Shown here: in pieces, positions 1-9,255 of the stretch
How positions within the stretch are numbered: position 1 is the stretch's first letter
Layout: every line of letters begins with the position of its first letter
NCBI GenBank assembly: GCA_900544305.1
Contig: UQUV01000002.1
Location: 72,615 to 136,614, forward strand
Direction: 5' to 3'
Length of the DNA: 64,000 nucleotides
From: an uncultured Porphyromonadaceae bacterium
GTDB taxonomy: Bacteria > Bacteroidota > Bacteroidia > Bacteroidales > Muribaculaceae
Program-made: the position numbers and the translations under genes
Notes under the pieces: model-generated
Databases searched by the model: none
Told to the model about the DNA's origin: nothing
The model's input: only the letters and a program-made list of their open reading frames with translations

Positions 1-2111
1 TCGGCAACTCCGCCCCTATCGGCTATGCAGTAGTTGACGGCGATGTCTACCGCTCTCCGATGAGTGCCGGTTGGGCATCATTCGGTTTCGGAACCGAACG
101 CAAACCCGTTATCGGCGCAAGTGCAGCCATCTCGGCTACGGCTACCATCAACGGCACTGTCACCACCATCAACGGTATCAACGTAACGCGCGGTGAAAAC
201 AACCTTATCCTCTATTCTCCGCAAAACGGCAGCGACACAGGTACAAACCCTTACGGTACTGAAGTACTTTTAGAACCGGTAGACGGCAAAATGGGAATCC
301 TCGGCAGAACGACAAAAATGAAAGTAGTCGGTGCGCCGGTTTCCAATGAAGGCAAAATGAATATTCCGGCAAACGGCTATGTGCTCTCCGGCCACGGAAC
401 AGCAGCAACACTGCTGAACGGACTGACCGAAGGTACGGAAATCGAAATAAAAGCGTGGGCAAGCTATGACGGTGTCGACGTAATGGACATCACCCAAATG
501 GCAGGCGGACAACCGGTAATCCTTAAAGACGGCGTTGTTCTCGACACAGAAGGCGCTATCGACCACCTCGTTGCCAACAACCCACGTACTGCCGTAGGCT
601 ACAACGACAAGAACGAACTTGTCATGCTGGTTGTAGACGGCCGTTCGGCAATTTCTGACGGATGTGTATCCAAAGAATTGGCCGACATCATGAAGAACGT
701 AGGCTGCTCCGATGCTCTGAACTTCGACGGCGGCGGTTCTTCTACAATGTACTGCGGTCCGAAACTGGGCATTATCAACAACCCGAGCGACGGTAACCCG
801 CGTTCAGTGACCAATGGTCTGTTCCTGGTAGCAACCGGCGACGAAACGAACAACGAAATTGCCGCTATTGAATTTAAAGATGCCGACAGCCAGCGCACTG
901 TCAACCTACCGCAATACGGCATCTACACTCCGGAATTCTACGGCTTCAACAACGATGAAATCCTTGTGGACACCAAAGTGGAAGGCGTAACCCTTACTCT
1001 TGAAGGCGACAACGCTGCTTACGGAGAAGTGACAAACGACGGCAAGAGCCTGTATATCACTGCGGCAGAAGGCAATTTCGCACTGACAGCCAACTACAAC
1101 GGAATCAAAAAATCCGTTCCGGTAGCCATCAAGCCGGGCGAAATTTCATTCCGACTTCCGAAAGTGCTTATAAGCAATCGTAAAGGCTACACAGTAGAAG
1201 CCATTTCTACGAATCTTGCAGGAAGCATGCCGCTTGACAACCGTGCCTTTACATGGACAACCAACGACGATGCAATCGCCACTATCGACAATACGGGCTT
1301 TGTAAAAGGCGTAGCCAACGGTACGACAACCGTTTCCGGAGAAGTCGACAGCAAGGCTTATACTTTGGAAGTGGTAGTCGAAAATCCTGAAAGCGACGTG
1401 ATGCCGATATACCGCGAATTCGGAACAGCCGAAGACTGGACTTTCCGTCAGGTGGGCGGTACAGATTTGACCGTTTCACAACTCGGCGACGGCTTTAAAC
1501 TGAACTATGTGGGTAATGGTTCTTCTCGCGGTGCCTATATTTCGGTTGACCGCCGTGTTGACGTTTGGAGCTTGCCGGAAGGCTTGCGCATCAGCGTTAA
1601 TCCGGGTGAAGTTTCAATGAAAAAAGTGAGCGTGACAGCCATGAACGCTCTTGGCGAACTGGCCTCCGCATGGGCATTCACGGAAACAGAGCTTCCGAAA
1701 AATCAGGTTTCTACATTCAACCTGTCGTTCAAGGACGTATGGAACATTGATGACATTGCCATTTATCCTATCACCATCACTACACTCCGTTTCGACTTGG
1801 GAACATCGGCTAAAGGCACAGCCTACGAAATTCAGGTGCCGACGTATGCCGCCGTTTATACCGACCCGAGCGGTGTTGAAAACATTGAAGGCAACAATAC
1901 AATAAAATTGTATCCTAACCCGGTAGCCGCCGGAACACCGGTACAGCTTGGCACGACTGCCGATGTGGAAGTCTACAACTTGAACGGTGCGCTCGTCAGC
2001 AGCCAAACAGCTGTTGATGCGATTGCAACCGAAGGACTTGCAGCCGGTATCTATGTTGTGAAAGTGAACGCCGAAGGCAATATCCGGACAGCCAAACTGA
2101 TTATCCGATAA
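1..2111 (+). CDS. Phosphodiester glycosidase (NAGPA family) with Ig-like and T9SS sorting domains, 5' truncated
   Basis: The reading frame is open from the first bases of the window (frame beginning at base 3), so the true start lies upstream and the Met at base 60 is internal. The first ~260 visible residues match the NAGPA/phosphodiester glycosidase fold; the signature is the segment DALNFDGGGSSTMYC near base 715, preceded by VVDGRSA. This family removes sugars from phosphodiester or wall-associated glycan linkages. A bacterial Ig-like (Big_2) stretch follows at about bases 1150-1380, then a beta-sandwich-like region. The last ~70 residues (KLYPNPV..., ending in KLIIR) are a type A T9SS sorting domain, so the protein is probably secreted across the outer membrane and anchored at the surface. 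Substrate cannot be read from sequence. Confidence 0.88.
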   Translation, partial: GNSAPIGYAVVDGDVYRSPMSAGWASFGFGTERKPVIGASAAISATATINGTVTTINGINVTRGENNLILYSPQNGSDTGTNPYGTEVLLEPVDGKMGILGRTTKMKVVGAPVSNEGKMNIPANGYVLSGHGTAATLLNGLTEGTEIEIKAWASYDGVDVMDITQMAGGQPVILKDGVVLDTEGAIDHLVANNPRTAVGYNDKNELVMLVVDGRSAISDGCVSKELADIMKNVGCSDALNFDGGGSSTMYCGPKLGIINNPSDGNPRSVTNGLFLVATGDETNNEIAAIEFKDADSQRTVNLPQYGIYTPEFYGFNNDEILVDTKVEGVTLTLEGDNAAYGEVTNDGKSLYITAAEGNFALTANYNGIKKSVPVAIKPGEISFRLPKVLISNRKGYTVEAISTNLAGSMPLDNRAFTWTTNDDAIATIDNTGFVKGVANGTTTVSGEVDSKAYTLEVVVENPESDVMPIYREFGTAEDWTFRQVGGTDLTVSQLGDGFKLNYVGNGSSRGAYISVDRRVDVWSLPEGLRISVNPGEVSMKKVSVTAMNALGELASAWAFTETELPKNQVSTFNLSFKDVWNIDDIAIYPITITTLRFDLGTSAKGTAYEIQVPTYAAVYTDPSGVENIEGNNTIKLYPNPVAAGTPVQLGTTADVEVYNLNGALVSSQTAVDAIATEGLAAGIYVVKVNAEGNIRTAKLIIR

Positions 2112-2134
2112 AAATTCTACAAATCATAAAAACA

Positions 2135-2168
2135 GGGCTGACTTCATTCGCGAGGTCAGCCCATTTTT
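2135..2168 (+). terminator. Intrinsic terminator after the phosphodiester glycosidase gene
   Basis: An 11-bp stem (GGGCTGACTTC against GAGGTCAGCCC, one G-T pair) with a 6-nt loop is followed by ATTTTTATT. It lies 24 bp past the stop codon. Confidence 0.8.
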
Positions 2169-2335
2169 ATTACCACTATAGCAAAACAATTGACCGGCTA
2201 ATTCCCCTGTTTCCGAATATACAACGAACCAACTGTATTTTATCAAATTATCAAATTGGTATTACAGAAAACCTTATTGGTATCTGAACAATTTTGAGTG
2301 TTTCCGATATTTGCATCCACAAAAACACAACGCCA

Positions 2336-3013
2336 ATGACCGTATGCATCAAATCCCTCATTAAGAACATGAACCTTGTGATAGGTTGCACCATTGGATG
2401 CAATTATTGCTATGCAAGAAATAACTGCAAACGGTTTCACATGACCGATAACTTCGCCGTTCCTGAATATATGAGCCGGAAACTACATCTTATAGACAAT
2501 CCTAAACCACATGTCTGGCTGCTCACAGGAATGAGCGACTTCTCTGATTGGCAACCTGCCTGGAGGGAGGAAATATTTAACCGCATGAGCGTGAATCCTC
2601 AACATTCATACATTTTTCTGACGAAACGCCCCGAACGAATCGACTTCCAGACAGACGACGGAAACGTATGGATGGGAGTTACGGTGACCCGAGCGTCTGA
2701 AAAGAAACGGTTAAGCGATTTGAAAAAATACATTCGCGCCCGACATTATCATGCCACCTTTGAACCTCTCTTCGAAGATATCGGCGAAATAAATCTGGAG
2801 GGATTCGAATGGATTGTCGTTGGAACGGAAACCGGCAAAAGAAAAGGGAAAGTGGATGCAAAACCCGAATGGGTGCTTCACATTGTGGAACAGGCAAAAA
2901 AGCATCACATACCGGTTTTTATGAAAGAAGACCTTCTACCCATCATGGGAGAAGAACGGATGATACAGGAATTACCGAAACAATTTACCGATAGAATATG
3001 GAACAGGAAATAA
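2336..3013 (+). CDS. Radical SAM protein, 'mobile pair A'-like
   Basis: Product of about 225 residues with a radical-SAM CxxxCxxC motif (C18, C22, C25; context IGCTIGCNYCYAR) that would bind a 4Fe-4S cluster and S-adenosylmethionine. The body resembles DUF5131/phage Gp37-Gp68-type proteins (LLTGMSDFSDW, FLTKRPERI, GTETGKRKGK). Together with the downstream gene it resembles the two-gene 'radical SAM mobile pair' families; the reaction is unknown. The longest frame begins at a TTG at 2294; I prefer the ATG at 2336, with moderate certainty because no Shine-Dalgarno marks either. The 3' end overlaps the next gene by 16 bp, indicating translational coupling. Confidence 0.8.
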   Translation: MTVCIKSLIKNMNLVIGCTIGCNYCYARNNCKRFHMTDNFAVPEYMSRKLHLIDNPKPHVWLLTGMSDFSDWQPAWREEIFNRMSVNPQHSYIFLTKRPERIDFQTDDGNVWMGVTVTRASEKKRLSDLKKYIRARHYHATFEPLFEDIGEINLEGFEWIVVGTETGKRKGKVDAKPEWVLHIVEQAKKHHIPVFMKEDLLPIMGEERMIQELPKQFTDRIWNRK

Positions 3014-3873
3014 TTAAAGACATTGATGTGCAAAGCGTAATGACGAAATCTTCATTACCCGTTGGCGGCTATTCGGTAAATCCCTACGTGGGCTGTCCGC
3101 ATGCTTGCAGATACTGCTACGCTTCGTTCATGAAACGCTTTACCGGACATGCAGAACCATGGGGTACGTTTCTCGATGTGAAGCATTGGAAGCCAATAGG
3201 CAATCCGCACAAGTTCGACGGGCAACGGATAGTTATCGGTTCGGTGACCGACGGATATAATCCGTATGAGGAAGAATTTCTCCGCACACGCAAGCTATTG
3301 GAAGAACTGAAAGGAACGACTGCTGAAATCATGATTTGCACAAAGTCCGACCTGGTGTTGCGCGACCTTGATTTGCTGAAAAGCTTTCCGAAAGTAACGG
3401 TTTCCTGGTCAGTCAACACGCTCGACGAACAGTTCAGACTCGACATGGACCGTGCCGTAAGCATAGAACGCAGACTCTACGCCATGAAGCAAGTCTACGA
3501 TGCCGGCATACGCACCGTTTGTTTTATCTCTCCGATTTTTCCCGGCATTACAGATGTAAAAGCGATTATTAATCAAGTAAAAGATTTTACAGATTTAATA
3601 TGGTTGGAAAATCTGAACCTTCGCGGACAATTTAAGGGTGACATCATGAACTACATACACGAAAAGCATCCGGAACTTGCTCCTCTGTATGATGAAATCT
3701 ACAACAAGAAACGGATGGATTACTGGAAGACACTGGAACAGGAAATCTCCACGTTCGCCCGTGAAGAAGGTTATCCTTATAGAATAAACGATTTGCCTTA
3801 CGGGCGATCTTTACATGGGAAACCCGTCATAGTCAATTATTTCTATCATGAAAAAATCAGACTGCGCAAATAG
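2998..3873 (+). CDS. Radical SAM protein, 'mobile pair B'-like
   Basis: 291 residues with CxxxCxxC at C33, C37, C40 (context VGCPHACRYCYASF), preceded by the N-terminal SVMTKSSLPVGGYSVNPY. These features fit the SPL/DUF-type radical SAM half of the 'mobile pair' system. GSVTDGYNPYE and SWSVNTLDEQ belong to the radical-SAM barrel. It overlaps the partner gene by 16 bp and ends 2 bp before the convergent AraC gene. The MarR regulator often described with such pairs is absent. No biochemical role is established; a paired modification of RNA, protein or DNA is only inference. Confidence 0.82.
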   Translation: MEQEIIKDIDVQSVMTKSSLPVGGYSVNPYVGCPHACRYCYASFMKRFTGHAEPWGTFLDVKHWKPIGNPHKFDGQRIVIGSVTDGYNPYEEEFLRTRKLLEELKGTTAEIMICTKSDLVLRDLDLLKSFPKVTVSWSVNTLDEQFRLDMDRAVSIERRLYAMKQVYDAGIRTVCFISPIFPGITDVKAIINQVKDFTDLIWLENLNLRGQFKGDIMNYIHEKHPELAPLYDEIYNKKRMDYWKTLEQEISTFAREEGYPYRINDLPYGRSLHGKPVIVNYFYHEKIRLRK

Positions 3874-3875
3874 TC

Positions 3876-4784
3876 TCATCTGATTGACCTGACAAATTCA
3901 CTAATCGTCTGTCCAGTCATCTGCTTGAAAAAGCGCATCAGATGATTAGGTTCGGAAAAGTGCAGGCGGTAGGCTATCTCCTTTACCGACAAGCCGGAAA
4001 ACAGCAAATCGTTCTTTACCTCCTGCAACAGGCGCTGCTTCAGCAAATGTACGGCCGACAGACCAAACTCCCGCATAACAGCCTTATTGAGCGTCACCCG
4101 GCTGATATTCATCAACTCTGCATAATCAGCCACATGCGTTTTCTCGGCAATATGCTTTTCAAGAAGTTCTTTATAGTGATAGGCATAGTTATTGAGAGGT
4201 GGAGTAAACGGCAGGTTAAAACGCCGGGCATAAAATCGGTTCAACTCCAACAGGAACTGATACAGATAAGCAACAATCATATGATAACTGTCGGCTACAG
4301 GCTCGCGCAATTCCCTTTTCATCTGCCGTAACAAGCCAAGAAAATACGACATTTCCGCCTCTTGCATGTCAAAACAGGTAGGATAGTCATGCTGATAACA
4401 ATACAGCAGCCTATACATGAAATATTTATCCGACAAGAAATTGTTGATAAACTCTTCCTGAAAGACAAGGAAAGTATAATCCAGTTTGTCCAAATCCACA
4501 TGCCACTCCTGCAACTGAAAAGGAGAAATGACAAGCACCATGTTGGAATGCAGTTCGATTCTTTTACCACCCAGCAGCATATAGCCTTCTGCCCGACGGA
4601 AGAAATAGAATTCAAAAAAATCAGTCTTATACTGTTTGCTGAGGTCAAACCATCCCCTTTTTTCCGAACTGTCGGCAGTATTCAGCAAGAAATCCACCCC
4701 ACAGGAACTTTTGGAATATTTCAGCAGGGATATATGCCTGGTTGAGCTGCCCGGATAAATACCATATGAATCTTTACGCGCCAT
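3876..4784 (-). CDS. AraC-family transcriptional regulator
   Basis: 302 residues. The C-terminal ~95 residues carry the double helix-turn-helix of AraC/XylS proteins (VADYAELMNISRVTLNKAV, then SVKEIAYRLHFSEPNHLMRFF and a final FKQMTGQTISEF). The N-terminal part is a cupin-like sensor (GKRIELHSNMVLVISPFQLQEW). It starts only 14 bp after the stop of the CBS-domain gene on the same strand, so it may be the last gene of the coaX-to-corC operon, although its target could equally be the convergent radical-SAM pair. Ligand unknown. Confidence 0.88.
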   Translation of the reverse strand: MARKDSYGIYPGSSTRHISLLKYSKSSCGVDFLLNTADSSEKRGWFDLSKQYKTDFFEFYFFRRAEGYMLLGGKRIELHSNMVLVISPFQLQEWHVDLDKLDYTFLVFQEEFINNFLSDKYFMYRLLYCYQHDYPTCFDMQEAEMSYFLGLLRQMKRELREPVADSYHMIVAYLYQFLLELNRFYARRFNLPFTPPLNNYAYHYKELLEKHIAEKTHVADYAELMNISRVTLNKAVMREFGLSAVHLLKQRLLQEVKNDLLFSGLSVKEIAYRLHFSEPNHLMRFFKQMTGQTISEFVRSIR

Positions 4785-4798
4785 ATAAAAAAGCGGAA

Positions 4799-6088
4799 CT
4801 ACTCTTCGTCATTCTTTTCAAGACGCTCTACCCGCACCAGTTCGATTTTCGTGGCGCTCTGTTTCAGAACGGTGAAGCGATAGCCGTCCAGTTCAAACGA
4901 TTCGCCCTGCTGTGGCAGTTTTTCAAGGTTATACAGGATATAGCCCGCAAGTGTCTGATATTCATCGTTCTCCGGCAAATCCAGGTCGTAGAGTTCGTTC
5001 ATGGTCTCCACCTCTATTCTTCCCGAGAATTCAAAGGTATTGTCATCCACCTTTTCCGACACAATGGTGCGACGGTCGTGTTCATCCTCGAAATCGCCCA
5101 AAATCTCTTCTACAAGGTCCTCAAGGGTTACCAGTCCGCCTGTACCGCCAAACTCGTCCACAATGACGGCAATGCTCTTCTTTTCGGCAAGCATCTTACG
5201 CATCATGTTGCTGGCAAGCATTGACTCGGGCGCATATTCCACAGGCTTGATGCGCGTTTTCCAATCGGCCTCGCGATCAAACATCTCATTCACATGAATA
5301 TAGCCCACTACATTGTCGATGTCGCCCCGATAGACGATAATCTTCGAAAAGCCTGTCGCCGTAAAGCGTCGGCGAAGGCGGACAGAATCGGTGTGGTCGA
5401 TGTCAACACCCACGATTTCATTTCGCGGAGTCATGCAGTCGCGCAAATAGGTAGTGGAAAAGTCAAGTGCGTTACGGAATATCTTCACCTCATGGTCAAT
5501 CTCCGCCGGCTCCTCTTCATGCTTCTTGTCGTCGATAGTCTGCTGAATATAGTCGTCGAGTTCTCCCACCGTCAGCAGTCCGGGCCGCGAAGAGTCGACA
5601 CGCCCGCCCATCATGCGGATAATCAGTTTGGAAATGGCGGAAGAAAGCAGCGAAATAGGATAAAGCAACAGATAAATCAGGAACACCGGCAGGGCGAAAT
5701 AGCGCATGGTGCCGTTGGGATTGATGCGGAATACGGTTTTCGGCAGAAATTCGCCGGTGACCAGAATGATGCAGGTGGAAATGAGTGTCTGCATAGTCAG
5801 GACAAAAGCACTGTTGTCGGAAACCAGTTCCAGTACAGGCTGCAACAGAACCGCCATGCCCATACCGTAGACTACAAGCATAATGTTGTTGCCCACCAGC
5901 ATCGTGGAAATAAACATATCCTGATGGCTGTAGAAGATGTTGATAAGCGAACTTGTCAGTCCTTTCTTCTGCACATCCAAACCCACACGCACCCGATTGG
6001 AAGTGATGAAAGCAATCTCCATTCCGGAAAAGAATGCAGAAAACACCATTGACACAATGGTTACTATCAAAGCAGAATTAAAGTCCAT
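4799..6088 (-). CDS. CorC/HlyC-family (CNNM-type) transmembrane CBS protein
   Basis: 429 residues. The N-terminal DUF21 region (about 1-180) has several hydrophobic spans and a GEFLPK motif. A CBS pair follows (about 200-330; CMTPRNEIVGVDID, then VDEFGGTGGLVTLEDLVEEILGD) and a CorC_HlyC domain closes the protein (about 345-425). Members are linked to Mg/Co homeostasis; in Bacteroidetes close relatives are called GldE, but no gliding genes are nearby. It follows lptC by 27 bp, an order usual in Bacteroidales. The expected downstream peptidyl-prolyl isomerase gene is replaced here by the AraC gene. Confidence 0.88.
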   Translation of the reverse strand: MDFNSALIVTIVSMVFSAFFSGMEIAFITSNRVRVGLDVQKKGLTSSLINIFYSHQDMFISTMLVGNNIMLVVYGMGMAVLLQPVLELVSDNSAFVLTMQTLISTCIILVTGEFLPKTVFRINPNGTMRYFALPVFLIYLLLYPISLLSSAISKLIIRMMGGRVDSSRPGLLTVGELDDYIQQTIDDKKHEEEPAEIDHEVKIFRNALDFSTTYLRDCMTPRNEIVGVDIDHTDSVRLRRRFTATGFSKIIVYRGDIDNVVGYIHVNEMFDREADWKTRIKPVEYAPESMLASNMMRKMLAEKKSIAVIVDEFGGTGGLVTLEDLVEEILGDFEDEHDRRTIVSEKVDDNTFEFSGRIEVETMNELYDLDLPENDEYQTLAGYILYNLEKLPQQGESFELDGYRFTVLKQSATKIELVRVERLEKNDEE

Positions 6089-6115
6089 AATACAAATATT
6101 GACTACGCAGTCTGT

Positions 6116-6694
6116 TTATTGCGCCGAAGCGGCCCCTGCCCTTTCCTCTTCGACAGGGAATATGCCCGAAGGCTTGTTGATTTGATAAATTGTCATTCTT
6201 TCATTCGACTCGAAACCGTAGCCTTCAATGATACGGTCGTCCTTCTCGATGTGGATAAATGAATCGGAATAGACCTTGTGGTCCCTCTGCGACCAGAAAA
6301 TCTGCTCCGTAAGGAACAGTTCCTTTTTCACGTTTCGGATTTCCACACTTCCGTCCAAGCGCCAAAGCTGCTTGTCCTTAAAGTAGGTGGCTGAATCCGA
6401 ACGGATATAGGCCTCCACATTGAAAAGCGTGTCAAATTTTTCGATATACAGTTCGTAAGGGAACTTCCAGTACGGGTCTTTCACCTCGTCGTAGACAAGC
6501 CATAGCTTGGAAGTGATGCGATAGCGTGTCATACCGGAGTCGCTGATCAGCGTCTTTACGTCGCGGGTCATCATCGTCGGCATCACCTTAGCGTCGACAC
6601 CCGTTGCAACTGCGGTTTTTGCATCCTTTTTGCACGCCGGCAGCACCAGCGTCAGCAAAAGGAGCAGCAATAGTATGTTTCCGGCTTTTCTCAT
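6116..6694 (-). CDS. lptC: LPS export periplasmic/inner-membrane protein LptC
   Basis: 192 residues. The N-terminus has a hydrophobic leader ending in LVLPACKK, a lipobox-like site, unlike the plain membrane anchor of E. coli LptC. The rest is a beta-jellyroll of the LptC family (DSGMTRYRITSKLWLVYDE, DSATYFKDKQLWRLDGSVEI). LptC hands lipopolysaccharide from LptBFG to LptA. It is between the outer-membrane barrel gene and the CBS gene; LptE is encoded separately at 13170-13679. Confidence 0.85.
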   Translation of the reverse strand: MRKAGNILLLLLLLTLVLPACKKDAKTAVATGVDAKVMPTMMTRDVKTLISDSGMTRYRITSKLWLVYDEVKDPYWKFPYELYIEKFDTLFNVEAYIRSDSATYFKDKQLWRLDGSVEIRNVKKELFLTEQIFWSQRDHKVYSDSFIHIEKDDRIIEGYGFESNERMTIYQINKPSGIFPVEEERAGAASAQ

Positions 6695-6719
6695 CCGTCA
6701 GCCTGTCGCTATGATTTGA

Positions 6720-8000
6720 CTATCGAATCTTGTTCTGCCAGAACGCAAACTCGTTGAAATTCACGCCCAATGTGATGTTGAAATAGTTTTCTGTGATAAG
6801 GGCTGTCGGAGTTGTTGTTCTATGCTTGTATTCAAAACCAAGGTTAATGACGGTCTTTGTACCCAAGGTCGGGAAACCGAAACCGCAAGCCAGGCCGTAT
6901 TCACGCACATTGTTGGAACGCACCGTGATATAGTCGTTCGTATAATTTCCACCCAAGCGGTAGGACATGCGTTGGAAATAGTTGCCACGGGGATTAGGCG
7001 TGTACTGCATACCGAGAGCCACTTTCCAGCGGTCGTCGAATTTTGTCGGTTCAAACACGTAGGAACCGTCCTCCGACTTCACACCTTCAAAACTGGCCTT
7101 CGACCATTCCTGCCAAGAGAAATCGCCCATCACCGTGAAGCGGTCGTTATAGGTGTAGGCAAGACCCACGCCATAGGCATTAGGCTTGCTGTAGCCGCCC
7201 TTAAGGCTTGTATAGCCGATTGTATCGGGTTTGGAATCGGCATTAATGTCGTAATAAGTACCCCAGGTATGTCCGTGGAAATCCTTTTTGGGAGAATAAG
7301 TGGCACCGAGTGTCACTTTGTGCAACTGGCGGAACTCCATCGTATATTGTGCACCGATAAGCACATTCCAGTCGCGCACTTCCATCACCTGTTCGTAAAG
7401 CGCACTTGTCGTAGCATCCGAACTTGTCAGATAAGAGCTGTTGGTCACATTACCGAACTGATAGGCAACGTTTGCACCCACAGAAAAGCCCTTGAACGGA
7501 CGGATACTCAAACCGACATACAATTCGTTGATACCGCCGGCACCCAAGAAGCTGGAAGAACTGTTCACATTGCCTTCCGAATCCTTTACCTCGCCACCGA
7601 ACGAATAACCGACAGATGAATACGGCACCAAACCGATGCTACCGCCCATAATCTTGCCGATAGGGAACTGCAGCGTAAGGTTGTCGAGACCGCCGCCAAA
7701 CGATTTTCCAGTCTGGCCGTTTTCCGTCGACCAAAGACGAGTAAGGTCAAGGCCTATGTCCCAAAGAAGGGTCAGGGAGTCGATAGCTGCATACGAAGCA
7801 GGGTTCATCACGTTAATCTGACGGCCGCCCTGCATGGCGATACCCACACCGCCCATGTTGCGCTGCATACTTGTAGCATAGTCACCCAGTTTGCCATATC
7901 CGAATTTTGAATAAGGCGACTGTTCTTTTTGTGCCGATACGACACCCGTAGAAACCAGAATCAAGGCCAGTGCCAAGACAATTTTGCTATATACTTTCAT
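6720..8000 (-). CDS. Outer-membrane beta-barrel protein, conserved in Bacteroidales
   Basis: 426 residues with a signal peptide (LALALILVSTGVVSAQ) and alternating amphipathic strands (SYRLGGNYTNDYITVRS, GFEYKHRTTT) typical of FadL/OmpP1-like or PorP-like barrels. The start overlaps the 3' end of coaX by 14 bp, so the two are translationally coupled. The coaX-barrel-lptC order is common in the order, suggesting an envelope role, but the substrate is unknown. Confidence 0.75.
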   Translation of the reverse strand: MKVYSKIVLALALILVSTGVVSAQKEQSPYSKFGYGKLGDYATSMQRNMGGVGIAMQGGRQINVMNPASYAAIDSLTLLWDIGLDLTRLWSTENGQTGKSFGGGLDNLTLQFPIGKIMGGSIGLVPYSSVGYSFGGEVKDSEGNVNSSSSFLGAGGINELYVGLSIRPFKGFSVGANVAYQFGNVTNSSYLTSSDATTSALYEQVMEVRDWNVLIGAQYTMEFRQLHKVTLGATYSPKKDFHGHTWGTYYDINADSKPDTIGYTSLKGGYSKPNAYGVGLAYTYNDRFTVMGDFSWQEWSKASFEGVKSEDGSYVFEPTKFDDRWKVALGMQYTPNPRGNYFQRMSYRLGGNYTNDYITVRSNNVREYGLACGFGFPTLGTKTVINLGFEYKHRTTTPTALITENYFNITLGVNFNEFAFWQNKIR

Positions 8001-8724
8001 TATGTTCCAATATTCTGTTTAATCCAATTGTTACCAAATTTTCATTCACCTCCATTTCTTCGAGGTTCAACCGCTTTGCTATGATATTGCAATCGCCGCC
8101 GGTCAGCACCACCAGCAACCGCGGATAGTCGGCCTTCAGCTCGGCATACATTTGCTTAACATGAGCCACCACGCCCATCACTACTCCGGACCGGATAGCC
8201 GTTGCCGTGTCGTAGCCCACCAATGGGATATCGCCTTCCGCGTCCAGCAATGGCAACCGTGCACAATGCTCCGACAACGAAGCGAAACGGGTTGCAATAC
8301 CCGGGGCTATGTTTCCGCCGCGGAAACAACCGTCGGCAGTCACTAAATCCAGCGTTATGGCTGTACCGGAATCCACCACCAGCAAATCCCTGCCGGGATA
8401 GGCGGCCAATGCCCCCACTGCCACCGCCATCCGGTCGGCACCCAGCGTATGGGGCGTTGCATAATCGATGGACAAAGGCATCGGAAGACTTGAATTCAGC
8501 ACCAGACACCGGTCGAATACACTTTCCAGCAATGCTATTTCTTCAGTGTCGTTTCCGGCCACCGACGAATAGATGACTCCGCCAATGTCGAACCGCTTTC
8601 CGTAGGCCGATACGACGTCAGCCGTCAGCCGTTCAAATCGCTCGGTCAGCACCACCTTGCCGCTCTCCAGCACCGAGAGCTTCACCGATGTGTTTCCTCG
8701 GTCTATAGCTAAATTGTATTCCAT
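7987..8724 (-). CDS. coaX: Type III pantothenate kinase
   Basis: 245 residues. The first step of coenzyme A synthesis, ATP-dependent phosphorylation of pantothenate. ASKHA-fold motifs are visible: IDRGNTSVKL at the N-terminus (phosphate 1), HTLGADRMAVAVG (PHxLGxDR), and VVDSGTAITLDLV followed by GGNIAPG. Length is normal for CoaX (~245-260). It is the first gene of the minus-strand run ending at the AraC gene. Confidence 0.93.
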   Translation of the reverse strand: MEYNLAIDRGNTSVKLSVLESGKVVLTERFERLTADVVSAYGKRFDIGGVIYSSVAGNDTEEIALLESVFDRCLVLNSSLPMPLSIDYATPHTLGADRMAVAVGALAAYPGRDLLVVDSGTAITLDLVTADGCFRGGNIAPGIATRFASLSEHCARLPLLDAEGDIPLVGYDTATAIRSGVVMGVVAHVKQMYAELKADYPRLLVVLTGGDCNIIAKRLNLEEMEVNENLVTIGLNRILEHNESI

Positions 8725-8830
8725 TTATTTGGCAAAAATACTAAATACTCACCAATTTGCTCACGTTTTCCGCTACGTTTTGCATATTAGCTTATTATTT
8801 AAGCTTTTTTATCGACAAGTCGACGGGTTT

Positions 8831-9235
8831 TTACTTCTTTTTTGCCGGCTTGTTTTCCGATTTTCCGGCAGCCAGGTCCTTCTTCATCTGATAGGGAATC
8901 ATAAACGAAGTATAGATTTGGAGCACAGCGCCTGCCATCAGGAATGCCAACCAGTCGGAACGGTAAGGATAGGCAATCAGGAAATAGGCCGAAACCAGAT
9001 AGCACAGCGCCGACCAGAACTCAATGTTCATCAGTCTGCGCACACGCAGTCCGAGACTTTTGTCCTTGCGGTGGAGCATACGCTGCAGAATACGGACCAC
9101 TACAGCCAGAAATGCGCCGAAAGTATAGACATATTGAAAATAAATTTCATTGATATGCAGCAACGGCAGGAATGCCGTCACAAACATCAGCAGCATGGCC
9201 AATGCCAGAAGAAGATTCAGTTTTTTATCGTTCAT
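8831..9235 (-). CDS. Small multi-pass membrane protein, function unknown
   Basis: 134 residues with four hydrophobic segments (LNLLLALAMLLMFVTAFL, FGAFLAVVV, ALCYLVSAYFLIA, LAFLMAGAVLQIYTSF) and a basic C-terminal tail (ENKPAKKK). It follows the DivIC/FtsB-like gene by 20 bp on the same strand. I recognise it only as a conserved Bacteroidales-type membrane protein. Confidence 0.7.
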   Translation of the reverse strand: MNDKKLNLLLALAMLLMFVTAFLPLLHINEIYFQYVYTFGAFLAVVVRILQRMLHRKDKSLGLRVRRLMNIEFWSALCYLVSAYFLIAYPYRSDWLAFLMAGAVLQIYTSFMIPYQMKKDLAAGKSENKPAKKK

Positions 9236-9255
9236 AACGTATCATTAATTGTGCG

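Noticed and set aside
8733..8740. Minus-strand TATTTTTG just before coaX as a promoter
   Set aside because: It matches the -7 box, but no -33 is found at the right distance and the start would nearly coincide with the ATG.
8789..8805. AGCTTA/TAAGCT hairpin followed by T-run
   Set aside because: The T-run is on the plus strand, where no upstream gene ends, and the stem is only 6 bp.
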